The notes: generated by a model not told the origin, from the letters alone. A DNA stretch of 64,000 bases from Hyphomonas johnsonii MHS-2 (GCF_000685275.1 NZ_ARYK01000013.1:1-64000), one strand, 5' to 3'; counted from the stretch's first letter, positions 35,185 to 44,587 are shown. Made by a program: numbers and translations.

Positions 35185-35553
35185 ATGGCGTTGAAGCGCA
35201 TAACGATCCAGCTGGCCCGCAATCCCGGCCTGCCCGGCGGCGACCCCGGCCAGGGCTATACAATCATCGCGCCCCTGACGGCTGAAGGCTTGCTGGATGT
35301 CGAAGCCTGGCGCGACGTGCGCAAGCAATGCCGGGTGGTGCGGTTCTCGCCGGACGAATCCGAGGTGGCCGATGGCTGGCTGACGCATCATGGCAGCCAC
35401 TGGTACTTCCACTATGACGAGGATGACGAAGGCGACGACGAGGCCGGATACCGCCTTGGCGAACATGTCTTCAAGGAAGGCGAGTACGTCACGGTTGCCA
35501 GCCACGGTGAAACGCCCCTGACCTACAAGGTGACCGACGTCTCGCCGGTGTGA
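35185..35553 (+). CDS. Conserved hypothetical protein
   Basis: A 122-residue soluble protein starting MALKRITIQLARNPGLPGGD, with an acidic stretch (YDEDDEGDDEAGYRLGEHVF) and a C-terminus ending in SHGETPLTYKVTDVSPV. It follows a clear AAGGAG ribosome binding site. It is probably cotranscribed with the universal stress protein gene. I recall similar short proteins in alphaproteobacterial genomes but no named function. Confidence 0.7.
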   Translation: MALKRITIQLARNPGLPGGDPGQGYTIIAPLTAEGLLDVEAWRDVRKQCRVVRFSPDESEVADGWLTHHGSHWYFHYDEDDEGDDEAGYRLGEHVFKEGEYVTVASHGETPLTYKVTDVSPV

Positions 35554-35616
35554 GGAGGCCGCCGACGTGCAGGGCCGTTAACCTAACTTTCTCGATTTGC
35601 GTCGCTCTAGTAGCGC

Positions 35617-36042
35617 ATGTTGGAAAAAGTGATGATCCCGCTGACACTCATATTCGGGACCGTGCTGTATTTTACGCGCGATGCCGGGTTTGACTTCAAT
35701 GCGGCATCAGTTGAGCAACGGGCAGGATTCACCGAGCGGCAGAGCCGGGCCTGGGTCACGCAGGCCGGGCTGGCACCCGTGCTGCGATCGCAGGTAAAAT
35801 CGGTCGAGACACGCGATGGCGGCATGATCGCGATTGTCCGCATTCATCTCAATGATACGAGCCTGGTGACCCGGAAGCGGACGGAGACCTATGCCCGCGG
35901 CTGCACGGCCTACATGAAAAGCCGCCTGGCGGAATTCGGCATTGCCGAATCCGTACGCATCGAGAGCGATACCGGTGCCCTGGTGGCCAATTACTCGTTC
36001 AAGCCCGGCACCTGTTCGCGGTACGCACCGAAGGCCGATTGA
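35617..36042 (+). CDS. Hypothetical membrane-anchored protein
   Basis: A 141-residue protein with an N-terminal hydrophobic segment (MIPLTLIFGTVLYFTRDAG) and a soluble domain rich in Arg and charged residues (FTERQSRAWVTQAGLAPVLRSQ, then CTAYMKSRLAEFGIAE). The paired cysteines (CTAYM and GTCSRY) could form a disulfide, which fits an exported, anchored location. No family is recognised. It is convergent with the TonB receptor gene. Confidence 0.65.
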   Translation: MLEKVMIPLTLIFGTVLYFTRDAGFDFNAASVEQRAGFTERQSRAWVTQAGLAPVLRSQVKSVETRDGGMIAIVRIHLNDTSLVTRKRTETYARGCTAYMKSRLAEFGIAESVRIESDTGALVANYSFKPGTCSRYAPKAD

Positions 36043-36090
36043 ACCGGGCCGTGGCGCTCCCGCCCCGTTCAATGGCATGCCTTGCTGTGC

Positions 36091-38352
36091 CTAGAAGTCC
36101 CAGCGCAGCTGGATGCCCCATGTCGCTGGTTCATTGACGAAGCCTGTCAGGTTGTTGAAGTCGATGGCGCCGGTGAGGGCGTCTTCATCCATGATGTTGC
36201 GCCCGAAGACCGACACGTCATAGCCCGCATCTGCCTTGTAGCCGACTTTCAGGCCGCCTTCCCAATAGCCGTCCTGGCCGTATTCGAGGCTCTCATACAG
36301 GAAGAAGTTGGAGTCGCCCTTGTAGGCCCAGTCGGTGTAGCCGTAGAACTCGCCGCTGCGGAACGGAATGGCGTAGCGCGCCGTGAAATTGGCGATCCAT
36401 TCCGGCGCGTTCGGGAATGAATTGCCGGAGATGTCATAGCCGAGCAGGGTCGTGCCATCGGCGGCATAGACGGCCGGGTCGGTGACGGTGCACCCGCCGC
36501 CGCAGCCGGGCGCGAGCAGGACATCGTCCTTGAACTCTGTCTTGTTGTAGGACAGACCACCCGTCAGCAGCAGGTGTTCGATCGGGGTCGCTTCGATATC
36601 GGCTTCGAAACCGTAGCCTTCGCTCTTGTCGGCATTGAACAGCGCGACCGTGTTGTTGGTGCCGCCGACGATTGTCAGCTGCTGGTCGCTGAAATCGTAG
36701 AAGAAGACGTTGGTGTTCAGACGGACGCGATGGTCGAAGAGCTCCGATTTGACACCGGCTTCGTAGGACAGGACCGTTTCGGTCCCTGCGCTGGACACCG
36801 TGTCGCCGAAGACGAGGCGGCCCTGGGTGGAGGGGCCGCGGAAGCCCTTGGCGATGCGGGCATAGAGGTTGATGGCATCGGTTGCCTGGTAGGCGGCCGA
36901 AACGTCCCAGCTGACCTGGTCGTCACCGACCGAGCCGGTGATCGGGCCGAGCGGCGGCGCACCGAAGGGGCCAAGTGTCCGTTCGACCGCGAAGTCTTTC
37001 GATTCATCCGTCCAGCGGGCCCCGCCGGACAGTGTGAGACGGTCGGTCAGGTCATAGGCCAGCGATACGAAGATGCCCGTACTGTCGGTCTGGTTCTCGC
37101 GGGTCGCGATGCCGTTGACGGGCCGGCCGGGTGCCAGCGTGTCGAAGCTTTTCGACGTGATGGAGACTTTCTCGTCGAACACGAAGACGCCGGCCTGGGC
37201 CCGCACCGGGCCGCCATTGTCAAAGGCAACACGGATCTCGTTCGTGGTCTGGTGCAGGGCGTCGACCGCGCCGGAGCTTTCAGACGGGAAGGGGATCGGC
37301 CCGGGGCCGTAATTGCCGGCCCCGAGGAAGGTGGCACCGAAGCCGCCATCGATGTCGCCGCGGCTGGCGATGGTCGCCTGCTCGTTGCCGAACACGTAGG
37401 TGACATTGATCGCGTCCGTGAGGGCCTGGTCGAGGCGAAGCGTGACGCCGTGGGCGTCCTGGGTCAGGAAATTGTCCCCGTCGAAATAGACCGTGTCCCG
37501 GTCGAAATTCGAGCCGACACCGTTCGAACCGGGATCGATGATGTTGGCGCGGAAGAGGCGCGCGTCACCGTCATTGGTTCGGCCATGCAGGTTGAGCAGG
37601 GCCGAGAAATCCGTACCGGTCGGCGTGAACAGGACCTGCGCGCGGCCAGCCACTTCCTTGAACCCCTCGTAGCGGTCTTTCTCGCTGGTGAAGGCATTGT
37701 CGACATAGGCGTCGCGCTCCTGGTAGAGGCCGGACAGGCGCACGGCGAGCTGGTCCTTGAAGACCGGCAGGTTGATCGCCCCTTCCAGGTCACGGGTGTT
37801 GTATGTGCCGTAGGATGCACGGGCGTAGCCTTCGAGTTCATGTACTGGCCGGGCCGAGTCGAACTTGATGATGCCGCCGGGCGTGTTGCGGCCGAACAGT
37901 GTGCCTTGCGGGCCGCGCAGGACTTCGATGCCGGCAAGGTCAAAGACCGGAAATCCCTTCAGGATCGGGCTTTCATACGGCACGTCGTCATACACGAGCG
38001 AGACCGGCTGTGACGAATTGAGATCGAAGTCGATATTGCCGATGCCGCGGATGTAGAATCGCGGGAAGGCACGCCCGAACGAGCTTTCGGCGATGACGCT
38101 GGGCACGCGGGCCGACAGGAAGCGAACGTCGGCGCCGGAGGCCTTGAGGACGTCGAGCTTTTCGTCGGCAACAGTCGTGACCGAGATCGGGACATCCTGC
38201 AGGTTCTGCTCGACGCGCTGGGCGGTCACGGTCACCTGGGGCAGGCGGGCTTCGGTCTCGGCTTCCTGGGCCATGCCGGGCAGGGCAATAAGGGGAGTGG
38301 CACTCAGGCCGGACGCAAGAAGGAGCGCACGCAGCGCGGGTCTGTATGGCAT
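36091..38352 (-). CDS. TonB-dependent outer-membrane receptor
   Basis: A 753-residue receptor with a signal peptide (MPYRPALRALLLASGLSATP). The plug domain opens with LPQVTVTAQRVEQNLQDVPIS, followed by GTLFGRNTPGGIIKF. The beta-barrel of about 550 residues ends in the terminal Phe (WGIQLRWDF) needed for Bam insertion. The TonB-box-like region precedes the plug. The substrate (iron complex, vitamin or sugar) is not evident. The pattern resembles the broad family expanded in Caulobacterales and sphingomonads. It has no partner enzyme next to it. It is transcribed in the same direction as the acidic protein gene upstream. Confidence 0.93.
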   Translation of the reverse strand: MPYRPALRALLLASGLSATPLIALPGMAQEAETEARLPQVTVTAQRVEQNLQDVPISVTTVADEKLDVLKASGADVRFLSARVPSVIAESSFGRAFPRFYIRGIGNIDFDLNSSQPVSLVYDDVPYESPILKGFPVFDLAGIEVLRGPQGTLFGRNTPGGIIKFDSARPVHELEGYARASYGTYNTRDLEGAINLPVFKDQLAVRLSGLYQERDAYVDNAFTSEKDRYEGFKEVAGRAQVLFTPTGTDFSALLNLHGRTNDGDARLFRANIIDPGSNGVGSNFDRDTVYFDGDNFLTQDAHGVTLRLDQALTDAINVTYVFGNEQATIASRGDIDGGFGATFLGAGNYGPGPIPFPSESSGAVDALHQTTNEIRVAFDNGGPVRAQAGVFVFDEKVSITSKSFDTLAPGRPVNGIATRENQTDSTGIFVSLAYDLTDRLTLSGGARWTDESKDFAVERTLGPFGAPPLGPITGSVGDDQVSWDVSAAYQATDAINLYARIAKGFRGPSTQGRLVFGDTVSSAGTETVLSYEAGVKSELFDHRVRLNTNVFFYDFSDQQLTIVGGTNNTVALFNADKSEGYGFEADIEATPIEHLLLTGGLSYNKTEFKDDVLLAPGCGGGCTVTDPAVYAADGTTLLGYDISGNSFPNAPEWIANFTARYAIPFRSGEFYGYTDWAYKGDSNFFLYESLEYGQDGYWEGGLKVGYKADAGYDVSVFGRNIMDEDALTGAIDFNNLTGFVNEPATWGIQLRWDF

Positions 38353-38536
38353 GTTGAAATCATCCTGATTTGCATGGAAGACAGCCCGTCTGTGTGCGGG
38401 ATCTTATGCGTCAGCATGTGTCACAGTTTCAGGACGCGCGAAATCTCGCCGGACAGGGAAACAAGCTGGAAGTGGACATCCCTTTGCGGTTGTTGCTGCA
38501 CCGCCACAAATGACCGGGCCGGAGGTGGCAGAATGT

Positions 38537-38557
38537 CCGGAAAATCGGGCTTTCCGG
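38537..38557 (-). terminator. Hairpin after the acidic protein gene
   Basis: CCGGAAA (38537-38543) pairs with TTTCCGG (38551-38557) around a 7-base loop, just past the stop of the 601-residue gene (ends 38569) on the minus strand. No long T-run follows, so it may be a weak terminator. Confidence 0.4.
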
Positions 38558-38568
38558 TCCGTCGGTGA

Positions 38569-40374
38569 TCAGTTCCAGGGATTGAACCGTTTGGGCACGG
38601 ACACCGGGCGCGGTTCATCCGCGTCGACCGTCACTGATTCGGGCTCGCTTTCGACAGCGGGCGCTTCGAACGCAGCTTCTTCGGGACGGGCGCGGACATC
38701 TTCCGGTTCCGCCTCTTCAGGTGCCTCGGACTCCGCCTCTGCCGGCTGCGGGGTGAATTCGTCGGGCAGGTCGATTGTGCCGTCGATGACCTTGTGGGCC
38801 GGCGCACTCTCCCGGCTTGGCGTCGCTGCGGGCTCACTATGGGCTTGTGGCAGCGGCCGGCCAGCCGATCCGAGCCCAAATCCGGACGAAATGCCGGACA
38901 GGCTGAACCGGCGCGGTTCCGGCGCGGGCTCGGGAGCTGGTTCGGGCTCGGCCTCGGGCGCAGCAGCTTCAGGTTCGGGCTCAGGGTCCGCTGTGGCGGC
39001 AGCGGCGACGCCGGAGAAGATATCCGGCACGACCGGCTCGTCGTCCGCCGGGCTGGCCGTGGCGTCAATCTCCGGTTCAGGCGCACTGTCCTGCTCTGCG
39101 GCCGATGGCTCGAAAATCGCGCCGCTGAATATTTCTGCAGGCTCGGTTTCCTGTTCGGGCGTGGTGTCCGGCACGATATCGGCCTCGGCAGGCGTGTCCG
39201 ACGCGATGGCCGCGTCGGCGTAGAACGGTTTGTACGTCAGGCCGCTGCCGAGGGGAGGCTCTGCCTCGGCCGAAGTTTCCAGCACCGGCTCCGGGTCGGG
39301 CGCAGTGTCGGGCATCGACGGCGTATCGTTCCAGCTGGACTCGTCGGATGCGTCATCGGTGTCAGGTGCGGCATCGATGTGGATAAGGGGCTCTGGGTCT
39401 GCTTCGGGCGCGGCCTCCGGCGCGAACGCGCTGGGGGCTTCAGGTTCCGGCGCAGTGTCTGCTTCGGCCGCGTGTGTGCTGTCGTCAGCCGCCTCTGGCA
39501 CAGCGTCGAATGCGGTGATCGGCTCAGGCTCAGCGTCCTCCGTGACGTCCGGATCTGCCGAAAGCCCCAGCGGATCGGCGCTGTCGGGGGCTTCAGGCTC
39601 AACGCCATTGTCCTGCAGGACAAATTCGGAGGCGATATCCTCGATCGGGGCCGGGGCCTCCAGGGGCGTGTCCTCTGCGGTTTCTGGCTCCGGTTCGTAA
39701 CTTGCTGATTCCACTTGGAAATCTTCTGAGGCGCCCGGGTCATCCTGCGGCGCGGCATCAGGCTCTGCATCTGCCATGCCTGCGAAGATATCGACCTCCG
39801 GCTCGGCTTCGGTCGCTTCGTCGGCTGACGCTTCAGCAGGTTCGGCGACATCGTCCATGTCGATCACCGGGTCTTCGGCGCCTGGTTCGTCGGCCATATC
39901 CGCAGCGATGTCAGCAGTTTCGGCCTGATGGGTGATGTCAGGATAGGCTTCCGGCAAGGCGTCGGTATCGTCGCCCGGATCTTCGACGAGGTCCGCAGGG
40001 TCGACAGCAGGATCGGCGTCCAGGACAGGTGCCGGCGTGTCACCGGATTCGAGGCCCTTGAGCAGCGTGCTGATCGCGCGTTCGGCGCCGCGGGCATGGC
40101 GGTGGGCTTCGCGGTAAAGGTCAGCAATGAAAGCAGTGTAGGGCCGGCCTGAACTGTCCTGTTCGTCGATGAAGTCTTCGGCGGGGCAGGTTTCGATTTC
40201 CTTGCCGAGCGCATCGGTGAGGAGAACGGCGTGCGGTTCCGGCGTCAGCACCACCCGATAGCCTTCGGTGTCGTGCATTACGGTGCCGTCATCGCCCTCG
40301 ACCCAGGCGACGCGCTGCTTGCGCGTCATTTCGCTCAGTTTGTCGATCAACCGTTTCGTCGATGGGTGCAGCAT
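38569..40374 (-). CDS. Large acidic, Pro/Glu/Ala-rich protein of unknown function
   Basis: A 601-residue protein with two parts. Residues 1 to about 115 look globular (STKRLIDKLSEMTRKQRVAWVEG, then YTAFIADLYREAHRHARGAERAI). The remainder, to about 500, is an extremely acidic, Asp/Glu/Ala/Pro-rich disordered tail with many repeated PEPEPE-like runs. Near the end are FSLSGISSGFGLGSAGR and a terminal KRFNPWN that may be a conserved docking motif. No signal peptide is seen. Probably cytosolic and largely disordered; role unknown. The ATG at 40374 has only a weak ribosome binding site. Confidence 0.75.
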   Translation of the reverse strand: MLHPSTKRLIDKLSEMTRKQRVAWVEGDDGTVMHDTEGYRVVLTPEPHAVLLTDALGKEIETCPAEDFIDEQDSSGRPYTAFIADLYREAHRHARGAERAISTLLKGLESGDTPAPVLDADPAVDPADLVEDPGDDTDALPEAYPDITHQAETADIAADMADEPGAEDPVIDMDDVAEPAEASADEATEAEPEVDIFAGMADAEPDAAPQDDPGASEDFQVESASYEPEPETAEDTPLEAPAPIEDIASEFVLQDNGVEPEAPDSADPLGLSADPDVTEDAEPEPITAFDAVPEAADDSTHAAEADTAPEPEAPSAFAPEAAPEADPEPLIHIDAAPDTDDASDESSWNDTPSMPDTAPDPEPVLETSAEAEPPLGSGLTYKPFYADAAIASDTPAEADIVPDTTPEQETEPAEIFSGAIFEPSAAEQDSAPEPEIDATASPADDEPVVPDIFSGVAAAATADPEPEPEAAAPEAEPEPAPEPAPEPRRFSLSGISSGFGLGSAGRPLPQAHSEPAATPSRESAPAHKVIDGTIDLPDEFTPQPAEAESEAPEEAEPEDVRARPEEAAFEAPAVESEPESVTVDADEPRPVSVPKRFNPWN

Positions 40375-40499
40375 AGGCTCGCCTTTCCCGGAAGTTAGCG
40401 GTGCACTCTACCCAATAGCGGCTGACAGGCGAACATTCAAACTCTGGTTCCCCCAATCCGCATGAAATGTCGTTTAATCAGGCGCCGTGGTGCCAAAAG

Positions 40500-40519
40500 G
40501 ACGGCGATTGTCGGCCGTC
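40500..40519 (-). terminator. Probable terminator of the thioredoxin-like gene
   Basis: GACGGC (40500-40505) and GCCGTC (40514-40519) form a stem immediately downstream, on the minus strand, of the lipoprotein gene that ends at 40523. A short T-run follows in the transcript. Moderate support. Confidence 0.45.
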
Positions 40520-40522
40520 GCG

Positions 40523-41740
40523 CTATTTTTCGCTGGCCGGGGTGTCCGGGACGTATTTCATCTCCAGCAGGACGGCTTCTTCGCGGTAATCTGCGTCGGC
40601 ATCGGCCAGTTTGCCGTCGAAATCAGCACCCGCGCCGAAAGCCCGAATGAAGTGGGCCGTGTCAGGGGAGTCCGGGCACAGGAAGATCGTGTCGATCGGC
40701 CCCTCCTGCAGTGTGCACAGCGCCCGGTCGGCCTCTGTGAGGTCCTTCAGCTTCATGCTGCCGACACGCCCGCCATCGGGGCCCGGCACGTCCGGATTGC
40801 GCGTGACCACGGCGGAGACGTTGCCAAGTGTCCAGTCCGGCTCGACGACATAGACCAGGCGCGAGGGCACATTCCCCTCGGCAATCGTCTGCACGAGAAA
40901 GACCGGATAGGCGTCTTCGCCGGAAAGCGCCCGGTCGGTCAGGATTTCATGCCCGGGAAAGGCGGCCTTCATGGCGTCCAGCGTGAACGGAGTCGGGCCT
41001 GTCAGGCCCATCGTGCCTTTCGGACCGATGGTTGCGGGCAACGCGGGCCCGCCGAACTCGGCCTTGCGCACGTCAGCCTTCACCCGGGCGACGTCCTTCA
41101 GGAAGTCCTTCACGGGCTCGCCGCCGGCCGCCGAGAGGTCACTGCGGAAACCGCGCACGACGCCGTCAGGCGAAATCAGCAGGTAGCTCGGCGTCCAGCT
41201 GATTTTCAGGGCATTACGCACGCTGGCGTCGGAGTCGATCACGGTCGGGTAGCTGTAGCCTTTTTCCGCGAAATAGGCCTCGACGGACCCGTATTTGCCG
41301 TAGAGTTCGGCGTCGCTGGTACGTGCGGCGCTGGCGGGCACGTGGATCGACAGGAAATAGAGGTCCGGATCCTGCTCGATCGCGGCGGCGAGGGCGGCCA
41401 CATAGGGCGCGTCGCGCATGCAGTCGCCGCACCAGATGCCCCAGACGTCGATGACCATCCAGCGGTTCAGGACCGACGAATCGAAATTCTGGCCATTGGC
41501 CATGGTCGCCGTGAAGTGCGGCAGTTTCTGCCCCAGCAATGCGTAGGTGAACGGGCGGCCGTAGGAATCGCGTGGTACGTCGTCACCATCGGACATGTCG
41601 GCGTCCGGTGGTGCGGGCAGATTGCTGGTGAAGAAGGCCGTCGCGGCGTCGGCGGCAGGCGCATCCGCCGGCGCGGATGTCTCCGCTGAGCAGCCCGCAA
41701 GGAACAGTGCGAGAGCACCGAACGTGAAAACTCGAAACAT
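40523..41740 (-). CDS. Thioredoxin-like lipoprotein (TlpA-type)
   Basis: A 405-residue lipoprotein (signal MFRVFTFGALALFLAGC, lipid Cys17). The thioredoxin fold carries the redox motif in VIDVWGIWCGDCMRDAPYV (Cys-Gly-Asp-Cys), with a following cis-Pro region ISWTPSYLLISPDG, as in TlpA/ResA. The C-terminal half (from about residue 215) is a separate acidic beta-rich domain of unknown role. The protein likely reduces periplasmic disulfides. A longer frame upstream of 41740 gives no sensible N-terminus. Its partner in cytochrome c or sulfur metabolism is not nearby. Confidence 0.85.
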   Translation of the reverse strand: MFRVFTFGALALFLAGCSAETSAPADAPAADAATAFFTSNLPAPPDADMSDGDDVPRDSYGRPFTYALLGQKLPHFTATMANGQNFDSSVLNRWMVIDVWGIWCGDCMRDAPYVAALAAAIEQDPDLYFLSIHVPASAARTSDAELYGKYGSVEAYFAEKGYSYPTVIDSDASVRNALKISWTPSYLLISPDGVVRGFRSDLSAAGGEPVKDFLKDVARVKADVRKAEFGGPALPATIGPKGTMGLTGPTPFTLDAMKAAFPGHEILTDRALSGEDAYPVFLVQTIAEGNVPSRLVYVVEPDWTLGNVSAVVTRNPDVPGPDGGRVGSMKLKDLTEADRALCTLQEGPIDTIFLCPDSPDTAHFIRAFGAGADFDGKLADADADYREEAVLLEMKYVPDTPASEK

Positions 41741-41945
41741 GATTGGGTGCCTTCCCGGCAAGAGACGTTGCATTGCGCGATTCAAGGGGCGCGGGCCTTT
41801 CCCGTATATTAGGGGACCAGATGGCCTGCATTCAAGCGGGGCGAGCCATGAACCGGCAGGTTGATTGTTCACAATTATTTGGGGCGGCCCTGCCGATGCC
41901 TTGCCGGCGGGGGCGTCGATGGCGTGGGGGCGCCTGGTGCCGGGC

Positions 41946-43124
41946 CTAGAAATCGGCCTGCAGGCGGAGTGTAAAGCCGGTCACCTGGTCGCTGCGGACA
42001 CCGGCCCGGACGGCGTCGGCAAAGGCGGGGTCGAGCCCGGACGTCGATGTGCCGAGATCACCGTCCGACTGGAACAGGCTGAGGCCGATGCGGGTTTTCG
42101 ATGTCGGATACCAGGACAGGCCGAGCCGCACAGTATCCATCGAACCGCCGTCGACGCCGGAATCGCTGAGGTCGAGCGTGTCAAAGGCGGCCGAAACGGC
42201 GAGGGCACCATAACCGCCCTCGGTGACTGGCTGGTCGACTTTCGGCCGGTCGAACTTGCCGCCCCTGTAGGTACGTTCCCCCCCGAAGACATAGCCTGCC
42301 TCGATGCTGCCGCCGCCAAAGGTCGCGTCGCCGCCGGCAGCGAGATCGGAGGTGAGGGTGGCGTATTCCGAACTGAGCCAGAGCGGGCCGCGCAGCACGG
42401 CGCCCTCGATCCCCAGCAGCGTGTCCGATTCCCCGACCGAGCCGGTCGAGATCATGCGGCCCGGAATGTGTGCGAACGGGCGCTGGCGATAGCGCAGGTT
42501 CGCCTGGTCGTCGCCCTTTTCGCGGTAGCGGACAGACGTGCCGAGGTGGACGATCAGGGCGTCGGTGTGGATCGGTGTGTAGGTGCCGCGCGCGGCGAGT
42601 GCAAAGCCTTCATTTCCGGGTGTGTCGTTCAGGTTGCCGCCGAAGGCGCCGGCCATGAATGTCCAGGCCTGGCCCTTCGTGTGGGCGGCAATACCGACGC
42701 GGCGATCGAATTCGAAAGCGTCCGTGAAGGCGGCGCGTTCCGCGAAGGTGGTGAAGCGACCGGACGTTTGCTCTTCTAGCGAGTTCGGCGTCTTGAACTG
42801 GCCGACACGGAATTTCCAGGATGTCCCCTTGGGGGCAAGGTCTGCATAGGCGTCAGTGGCGGCAATGTCGCCGGCTTCGTCGGTTTCCAGTTCCACCTTG
42901 AAGGATACGATCCCCGTCTTGCCGGACACTGCGAGACGGGCGCTGCGCAGCTCGGCCTCGTCCACGTCGAATGCCGCCGTATCGGCATCGGCCTGCGTAT
43001 AGTCATAAAGGACACGGCCCGACAGCTTGAGGTCCCAGGGGGTGTCGGCCGATGCGGGGAGGGCGGGAAGCAGTGCGACCAGCAAGAGCGCCGAGGTGCC
43101 ACCGAAAATGCTGAACTGATGCAA
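41946..43124 (-). CDS. Phosphate-selective porin O/P-like outer-membrane protein
   Basis: A porin of 392 residues, read from a TTG start. The sequence AGGAG is followed 7 bases later by TTG-CAT-CAG, opening the signal peptide HQFSIFGGTSALLLVALLP and cleavage near ASA-DTP. The mature part has the OprP/OprO pattern: DAYADLAP, WKFRVGQFKTPNSLEE, AFEFDRRVGIAAH, and ends in the Phe of FTLRLQADF. A GTG at 43217 would add a non-signal N-terminus. Substrate specificity for phosphate is by family only. Repeated TGTGACG motifs lie upstream. Confidence 0.88.
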   Translation of the reverse strand: MHQFSIFGGTSALLLVALLPALPASADTPWDLKLSGRVLYDYTQADADTAAFDVDEAELRSARLAVSGKTGIVSFKVELETDEAGDIAATDAYADLAPKGTSWKFRVGQFKTPNSLEEQTSGRFTTFAERAAFTDAFEFDRRVGIAAHTKGQAWTFMAGAFGGNLNDTPGNEGFALAARGTYTPIHTDALIVHLGTSVRYREKGDDQANLRYRQRPFAHIPGRMISTGSVGESDTLLGIEGAVLRGPLWLSSEYATLTSDLAAGGDATFGGGSIEAGYVFGGERTYRGGKFDRPKVDQPVTEGGYGALAVSAAFDTLDLSDSGVDGGSMDTVRLGLSWYPTSKTRIGLSLFQSDGDLGTSTSGLDPAFADAVRAGVRSDQVTGFTLRLQADF

Positions 43125-43170
43125 CGCGATTCTCCTGTCTGGATGCTGAGCGTGGGCTGTAGGTAGGTTT

Positions 43171-43218
43171 TGTGACGTTCGAGCCGCATTTATGTGACGA
43201 ATTCGTAAAATCGTCACA
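43171..43218. promoter_or_regulatory. Repeated TGTGACG motifs upstream of the porin gene
   Basis: TGTGACG occurs at 43171 and again at 43193, 22 bases (two helical turns) apart, and an inverted copy TCGTCACA at 43211-43218 makes a dyad TGTGACGA-N10-TCGTCACA with the second. This resembles a regulator binding array. Pho-box-like control would suit the gene family, but the motifs are not a clear Pho box. Confidence 0.45.
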
Positions 43219-43252
43219 CAGGCTACGTGAACCGGTACGCCGGTTTGCGGGC

Positions 43253-43287
43253 AAAAAAATGCCCCGGTCCTGCGAGGGCCGGGGCAT
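43253..43287 (-). terminator. Intrinsic terminator of the thiolase gene
   Basis: ATGCCCCGG (43259-43267) and CCGGGGCAT (43279-43287) form a 9-bp GC-rich stem. Read on the minus strand it is followed by a run of seven T (43253-43259). It lies just past the stop of the thiolase gene (43321). Confidence 0.85.
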
Positions 43288-43320
43288 TCCTGCGCCGCTG
43301 ATGGCGGCTATGAAACGGGC

Positions 43321-44529
43321 CTAGCTGTAGATTTCGAACAGGCCGGCAGCACCCATGCCGCCACCGATGCACATGGAGACGACGCCCCACTTGGCGCCAC
43401 GGCGCTTGCCTTCGAGCAGGATGGAGCCGGTGCAGCGTGCGCCGGTCATGCCGAACGGGTGACCGATCGAGATCGAGCCGCCATTGACGTTGTATTTCTC
43501 GGGATCAATGCCGAGACGGTCGCGGCTGTAGAGGCACTGCGAAGCGAACGCTTCGTTGAGTTCCCAGAGATCGATGTCGTCAACCGTCAGGCCGTGACGC
43601 TCGAGCAGGCGCGGGATGGCGAAGACAGGACCGATGCCCATTTCGTCCGGATCGCAACCGGCGACGTTGAAGCCGGCGAAACGGCCGAGCGGTTCGATAC
43701 CACGCTTGGCAGCTTCCTTGGCTTCCATGACCACCACGGCTGCAGCACCGTCAGAGAGCTGCGACGCGTTACCCGCGGTGACATATTTGCCTTGCTTGAC
43801 GACCATGCCGCCGGAGAAGACGGGCTTCAGGCCAGCCAGCGTTTCGTAAGTCGTGCCGGGGCGGTTGCATTCGTCCTTGTCGCAGACGACGTCCTGGTAG
43901 GTTTCTTCGCCGGTTTCCTTGTTGACCAGTTTCATGCGGGTCTTCAGGGGGGCGATTTCCTCGGCCATGTAGCCTTTTTTCTGGAATTCGGCGGTGCGGC
44001 GCTGGCTTTCGGCGGAGTAACGGTCCTGGTCTTCGCGCGACACGCCATAGCGGTCAGCCACGATCTCAGCCGTTTCGATCATGGACATCCAGATCGCAGG
44101 CCATTTTTTCATCAGTTCTTCTTCGGTGTAGCGGTGCAGGTTCATGTGACCCGAGCGCGACACCAGCGAGAGGCTTTCCACGCCGCCGCCGATCGTGACC
44201 GAAGCGCCTTCATTCATGATCGTGTGCGAGGCATTCGCGATGGCTTGGAGGCCCGACGAGCAGAAACGGTTGATGGTGGCGCCGGACGTCGTGGACGGGC
44301 AACCGGCCCACAGCGCAGCGTTGCGGGCGACGTTGTGACCTGTCGCGCCTTCGGGTTGCGCCGAACCGAGGAAGACATCTTCGACGGCAGCAGCTTCGAC
44401 GCCAGCGCGCTCGAGGGCGTGCTTGATGGCGTGGCCGGCGAGGGTGATGCCATGTGTGTCATTGAGCGAACCACGGCTGGATTTGCCCATGCCGGTCCGT
44501 GCGGTGGATACGATGACTGCTTCACGCAT
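43321..44529 (-). CDS. Acetyl-CoA C-acyltransferase (thiolase)
   Basis: A 402-residue thiolase that cleaves 3-ketoacyl-CoA with CoA in beta-oxidation or condenses acetyl-CoA. The nucleophile Cys90 is in NRFCSSGLQ, the catalytic His in GHPFGMTGARCTGS and the second Cys in CIGGGMGA near the C-terminus. The length is typical of FadA/PhaA. Degradative or biosynthetic use cannot be told apart. It is transcribed alone, with an intrinsic terminator 34 bases downstream. The N-terminal start MREAVIVSTARTGMGKSSRG is the expected one. Confidence 0.95.
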   Translation of the reverse strand: MREAVIVSTARTGMGKSSRGSLNDTHGITLAGHAIKHALERAGVEAAAVEDVFLGSAQPEGATGHNVARNAALWAGCPSTTSGATINRFCSSGLQAIANASHTIMNEGASVTIGGGVESLSLVSRSGHMNLHRYTEEELMKKWPAIWMSMIETAEIVADRYGVSREDQDRYSAESQRRTAEFQKKGYMAEEIAPLKTRMKLVNKETGEETYQDVVCDKDECNRPGTTYETLAGLKPVFSGGMVVKQGKYVTAGNASQLSDGAAAVVVMEAKEAAKRGIEPLGRFAGFNVAGCDPDEMGIGPVFAIPRLLERHGLTVDDIDLWELNEAFASQCLYSRDRLGIDPEKYNVNGGSISIGHPFGMTGARCTGSILLEGKRRGAKWGVVSMCIGGGMGAAGLFEIYS

Positions 44530-44587
44530 TTAGAAAGTCCTCCAGAGAATATGCGACGTTTTTGCGATGTTGCGGCGCACACTAACG

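Noticed and set aside
35560-35616. CtrA-type binding site (TTAA-N7-TTAA) near GTTAACCTAACTTT
   Set aside because: Half-site spacing does not fit the consensus.
36574-38013. Long plus-strand open frame opposite the TonB receptor
   Set aside because: The minus strand encodes a complete TonB receptor; the opposite frame has no recognisable features.
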